Of a stretch of 8,237 bases of DNA, positions 5,893-8,237 are shown piece by piece. The stretch comes from Candidatus Latescibacterota bacterium. GTDB lineage: Bacteria > Latescibacterota > UBA2968 > UBA8231. Where the stretch lies: NCBI GenBank assembly GCA_003529325.1, contig DPVW01000337.1, positions 15,049 through 23,285 on the forward strand, read 5' to 3'. Made by a program: the position numbers and the translations under genes. Each line of letters starts with the position of its first letter. The first letter of the stretch is position 1. Below the pieces are notes generated by a model. It saw nothing but the letters and a program-made list of their open reading frames with translations, made no database searches and had not been told where the DNA came from.

Positions 5893-7085
5893 ATGCGCAT
5901 CCGTAGCGTCCTCAGCAGCTTCCATCTGCGTGAGTTCAACCGCAATGTGCGGCTGTTCTTCCTCTACGGCATCTCGATCAATGCCGGTATGGCGTTGTTC
6001 ACGCTGCTGTACAATCTGTACCTGCTGCGGCTGAGTTACCAGGAGGACTTTATCGGTCAGGTCGCCGGTATGGCGCCGCTGGCTACCGGTCTGCTGGCGT
6101 TGCCCATCGGCATGCTCAGTGACCGCTTTGGTCGCAAGCCCTTTCTGGTTGCATCGAGTCTGTTGTTGGCCGTGGCGCAGTTGGGCCTGTGTCTGACGAC
6201 GACGCCGGTGGGACTACTCGCGTTCTCCTTCCTTGGCGGCGTGGCGACGGCGTTCATCTGGGTCAACCACGTTCCCTTCCTGTCCGACAACGCCCCACGC
6301 TCGCGGCGCGCCGAGGCCCTGGCGCTGTGGTCGGCGGTGCAGGTCGTGGTGCGCATGTTCTGGAGTCTCGCCGGGGGCTTTCTCCCGGGTCTGATGGGCG
6401 CCGCCCTCGATACGTCGACCGACATGCCCGAGCCCTTTCGTTATGCGCTGTTTTTTGGAGCCGCCCTGTCACTGATGGCGGCGTTGCCGCTGTTGCGCAT
6501 GCCGGGCCACGCCGGCAGGAATACACATGGCGAGCCGGCGACTCGGGACGACGACGAACCCTCGACCTCACCTTTCCCTTCTTCAACGTCTTCTTCGAAG
6601 AGGAATTGCACATCGGTACGACGCTGATCGGCGCGATCTTCTTCCTCAGTCAGCTCGTGGGTCTGCCGGCGACTTTCTCCGCCCCTGCCCTGGTGCGACG
6701 ATTCGGCGCCACCCTGGTCATTCTGCCGGCCCGTACCGTTGGCGGTGTGGCCCTCGGCATCATGGGGACGGTGATCAACCTGCCCGTGGCAATGGTGATG
6801 TTCCTGTTGACGCGCGCGGCGGAGGTCATCGACAATCCCTCGGATCAACACTTCTCCACGCAGATCCTACCGCGACGATACTGGGCGCGGATTCAGGGCT
6901 TTCGCGTCTGTGGATTTCAGTTGTTCAATTTTGCCGGTAGTGTACTGGGCGGTCTGTTGATCCTCGACTACGGATATGGTGCCGCCTTTGGCCTGGCCTG
7001 CATCGCACGGATTGCCAGTGGTCTGATCATGGCCGGCTGGTTTGGCCTTCGACCGAGTAGGACGGATAAATCGGCCAGCAGTTAG
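5893..7085 (+). pseudogene. MFS transporter, disrupted by -1 frame change
   Basis: This is a major facilitator superfamily inner-membrane transporter; the substrate is unknown. The ATG at 5893 is the first in-frame start after a TGA at 5875 and has no clear SD. The N-terminal half (frame 1) has six hydrophobic segments, about residues 21-45, 53-75, 84-102, 106-130, 143-169 and 182-203. It carries the MFS motif A SDRFGRKP (76-83) between TM2 and TM3. Frame 1 then becomes a hydrophilic, Ser-rich tail ending at 6627. The C-terminal half continues in frame 3 from about 6558-6573 (LTFPFFNVFFEEELHIG) to the TAG at 7083-7085, adding about 174 residues with several TM segments. Third-position GC favours frame 1 up to about 6556 and frame 3 afterwards. 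TM7 normally begins with a hydrophobic stretch before the PFFN-type motif; here that stretch is absent in all three frames. This suggests a deletion of 3n+1 bases rather than a single sequencing error. Confidence 0.75.
6573..6604 (+). other. Slippery-type heptamer and hairpin at frame junction
   Basis: In the upstream reading frame, 6573-6579 reads T TTC CCT, which fits the X XXY YYZ pattern for -1 slippage. After a 9-nt spacer, TCTTCT (6589-6594) can pair with AGAGGA (6599-6604) around a TCGA loop, including one G-U pair. Slippage here would join 229 upstream residues to the frame encoding FFNVFF, giving about 397 residues. A CCC-type A-site is not a known efficient bacterial slip sequence, and TM7 would still be incomplete, so I consider chance more likely. 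Confidence 0.25.
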
Positions 7086-7092
7086 GACACTA

Positions 7093-7743
7093 CTAGAACA
7101 CCAGGTTGGCGAATTCCTCGTAACGATGGAAGCTGGCCTGCGTGAACTGTGCTGTCGACGAAAGTTCGGGGTTGTCGAGACCACCGTTGCAATTGTATCG
7201 ACAGATGGCGAATTGCCAGACAGTGCCAGCCACGGGTACTGAATCCAGACCAAACGCACGCCACGGTACGACGGCTTCCACCGACCAGCCACCATCGCTG
7301 ATCGTGACCCGCCGGAGTGTGCCACTCGATGGGGCGATCACATCCTCCCAGGTGATGTCTCCGGCGATGAAGCCCCTGCGTTCGGGGACGTGGATATCCA
7401 TGAGAAAATCGTTCGGCGTGAGGTGGATCTCCCAGTAGTCGCTGCGATCCGTACCGGGTTTGACGAAGAGTTCCGCCACATCGCCAAGGGTCCACATCTT
7501 CTGCTGATCGGCGGTGGCCTGCGAGAAGATATCGCTGTCCTCGAAGGCGACGAAAAATGCCAGGCCCCGGGGCTCGGCGCCGATGACGGCGGTGCCCGCC
7601 TCGTTCGGCAAGGCCTCGGCGCCCTCCCAGAAACGGCGTAGGGACAGCTTCTGACAGTTGGCATGCCAGGGGGCAGAATCGTGGTCCGGTGGCTCGGGCA
7701 GGACGCCAGTCACCTCTGGACATGGGAGGGTGACAATGCTCAT
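7093..7743 (-). CDS. Carbohydrate-binding family 9 (DOMON-like) protein
   Basis: The 216-residue product resembles stand-alone CBM9-like/DOMON-like beta-sandwich proteins, which bind sugars or related ligands; a specific role cannot be given. Family-like blocks in order are LAFFVAFEDSDIF (61-73), MWTLGDVAELFVKPG (83-97), DYWEIHLTPNDFLMDIHV (102-119), GGWSVEAVVPWRAFG (151-165) and a C-terminal ASFHRYEEFANLVF (203-216). The last block matches the FH..ERF..LVF ending common in this family. The start at 7743 is the first in-frame ATG after a stop at 7755-7753. No signal peptide or membrane segment is seen, so it appears cytoplasmic despite its neighbour. Four cysteines occur (8, 30, 181, 185). 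No SD is evident. It lies 34 nt after the beta-barrel gene, probably in the same transcript, and converges on the transporter with 7 nt between stops. Confidence 0.82.
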   Translation of the reverse strand: MSIVTLPCPEVTGVLPEPPDHDSAPWHANCQKLSLRRFWEGAEALPNEAGTAVIGAEPRGLAFFVAFEDSDIFSQATADQQKMWTLGDVAELFVKPGTDRSDYWEIHLTPNDFLMDIHVPERRGFIAGDITWEDVIAPSSGTLRRVTISDGGWSVEAVVPWRAFGLDSVPVAGTVWQFAICRYNCNGGLDNPELSSTAQFTQASFHRYEEFANLVF

Positions 7744-7777
7744 GGGGGCAAACTACACAATTGCTAGTGTCCCGGCA

Positions 7778-8237
7778 TCACTGCAGTGCCAGGCGCAGGC
7801 CCAGGCCAATGGTGGCACCAAGGCTCTGCAGAGGGGCATCGACGAGATCGGGAAATCGGTCGATCTGGAACCCCCATTGCAGCAACCAACTCGCATCTTC
7901 CGACATCATCAGGCGGAGACCGGTCTGCAGTCCTATACTCGTGCCTTGCGCCAGGGCGCGACCATCCTCGCGCCGTTTCCCCCGAGCAAACAGCAGATAA
8001 CCACCGACGAAGGGATGGACCGTGCCGCTGCCATCGCTGAACAACAGCGTCGCCTCGGGACCACCACCCCACAGTCTGGCGATGTCGTTGTCCCTTCGGT
8101 CGTGCCGGTAGAGGTAGCGGGCGCCGATGGTGAGGCGACGGGACAGGGCGTAACCCATGCCGGCGCTGAGCTGGACTTGTGGGACGGAAAATCCAAGCTC
8201 GTCGCAGGCGTCATCGTGATGGTAGTGGGGGCCGCCG
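7778..8237 (-). CDS. Outer-membrane beta-barrel protein, C-terminal part (partial)
   Basis: The minus-strand frame is open from the window edge to a TGA at 7780-7778, giving at least 152 residues; the N-terminus is outside the window. An internal Met at 8158 is not the true start, because 26 coherent residues precede it, ending FSVPQVQLSAG. Amphipathic beta-strand patterns alternate with turns: RRLTIGARYLYRH, GPEATLLFSD, VHPFVGGYLLFARG, SIGLQTGLRLM, WLLQWGFQIDRF and a final SLGATIGLGLRLALQ. This pattern fits small OmpA-like or OMP beta-barrel domain proteins, and Arg/Asp-rich segments between strands fit surface loops. The C-terminus ends in Gln rather than the usual Phe or Trp. The function is unknown. 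It is followed after 34 nt by the CBM9-like gene on the same strand. Confidence 0.7.
   Translation of the reverse strand, partial: GGPHYHHDDACDELGFSVPQVQLSAGMGYALSRRLTIGARYLYRHDRRDNDIARLWGGGPEATLLFSDGSGTVHPFVGGYLLFARGKRREDGRALAQGTSIGLQTGLRLMMSEDASWLLQWGFQIDRFPDLVDAPLQSLGATIGLGLRLALQ

Noticed and set aside
6547..6557. GACGACGACGA triplet repeat as the cause of the frame change
   Set aside because: Slippage on a 3-bp unit leaves the frame unchanged, so it does not explain the shift.
6189..7085. 298-residue frame-3 ORF as an independent gene starting at 6189
   Set aside because: Residues before about 6558 are an out-of-frame shadow of the transporter N-half; only the later part is homologous protein.
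7040..7110. Bidirectional terminator between the convergent transporter and CBM9-like genes
   Set aside because: Only short CCGA/TCGG pairing was found, with no stable GC stem and no T-run on either strand.

Overview
The window holds the 3' half of a bacterial respiratory complex I operon followed by an unrelated accessory stretch. GC content looks like roughly 60% by eye. A partial outer-membrane beta-barrel gene at the right edge points to a Gram-negative (diderm) bacterium. The sequence alone does not give a finer lineage. The NuoM variant differs from the enteric type, so I would not assume a close relative of E. coli.

Positions 1-5638 (+ strand): the last 20 codons of a gene that is probably nuoI, then nuoJ, nuoK, nuoL, nuoM and nuoN in canonical order. 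Every junction overlaps by 1-4 bases, or nearly does (nuoL/nuoM), as expected for one translationally coupled transcript whose promoter lies upstream. Together they encode the membrane arm of NADH:quinone oxidoreductase. J and K connect to the quinone site, and L, M and N are the three antiporter-like proton channels. The key charged residues are present in K, L and N. NuoM lacks the normally invariant TM7 lysine, with leucine at residue 222.

Positions 5639-5892: a 254-bp intergenic stretch, less GC-rich than its surroundings, with several small inverted repeats and a good sigma70-type promoter candidate directed at the next gene.

Positions 5893-7085 (+): a major facilitator superfamily transporter split by a -1 frame change near 6550-6580. 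The hydrophobic first half of TM7 is also missing in all three frames, so I call it a pseudogene. A slippery-type heptamer with a hairpin 9 nt downstream sits at the junction, so recoding is recorded as a less likely alternative.

Positions 7093-8237 (- strand): a probable two-gene unit convergent with the transporter. It comprises a partial outer-membrane beta-barrel protein running off the right edge, then 34 nt downstream a cytoplasmic-looking carbohydrate-binding family 9 (DOMON-like) protein. No IS element, CRISPR array, tRNA or rRNA was seen. I see no clearly undescribed system; the most unusual points are the NuoM substitution and the transporter junction.
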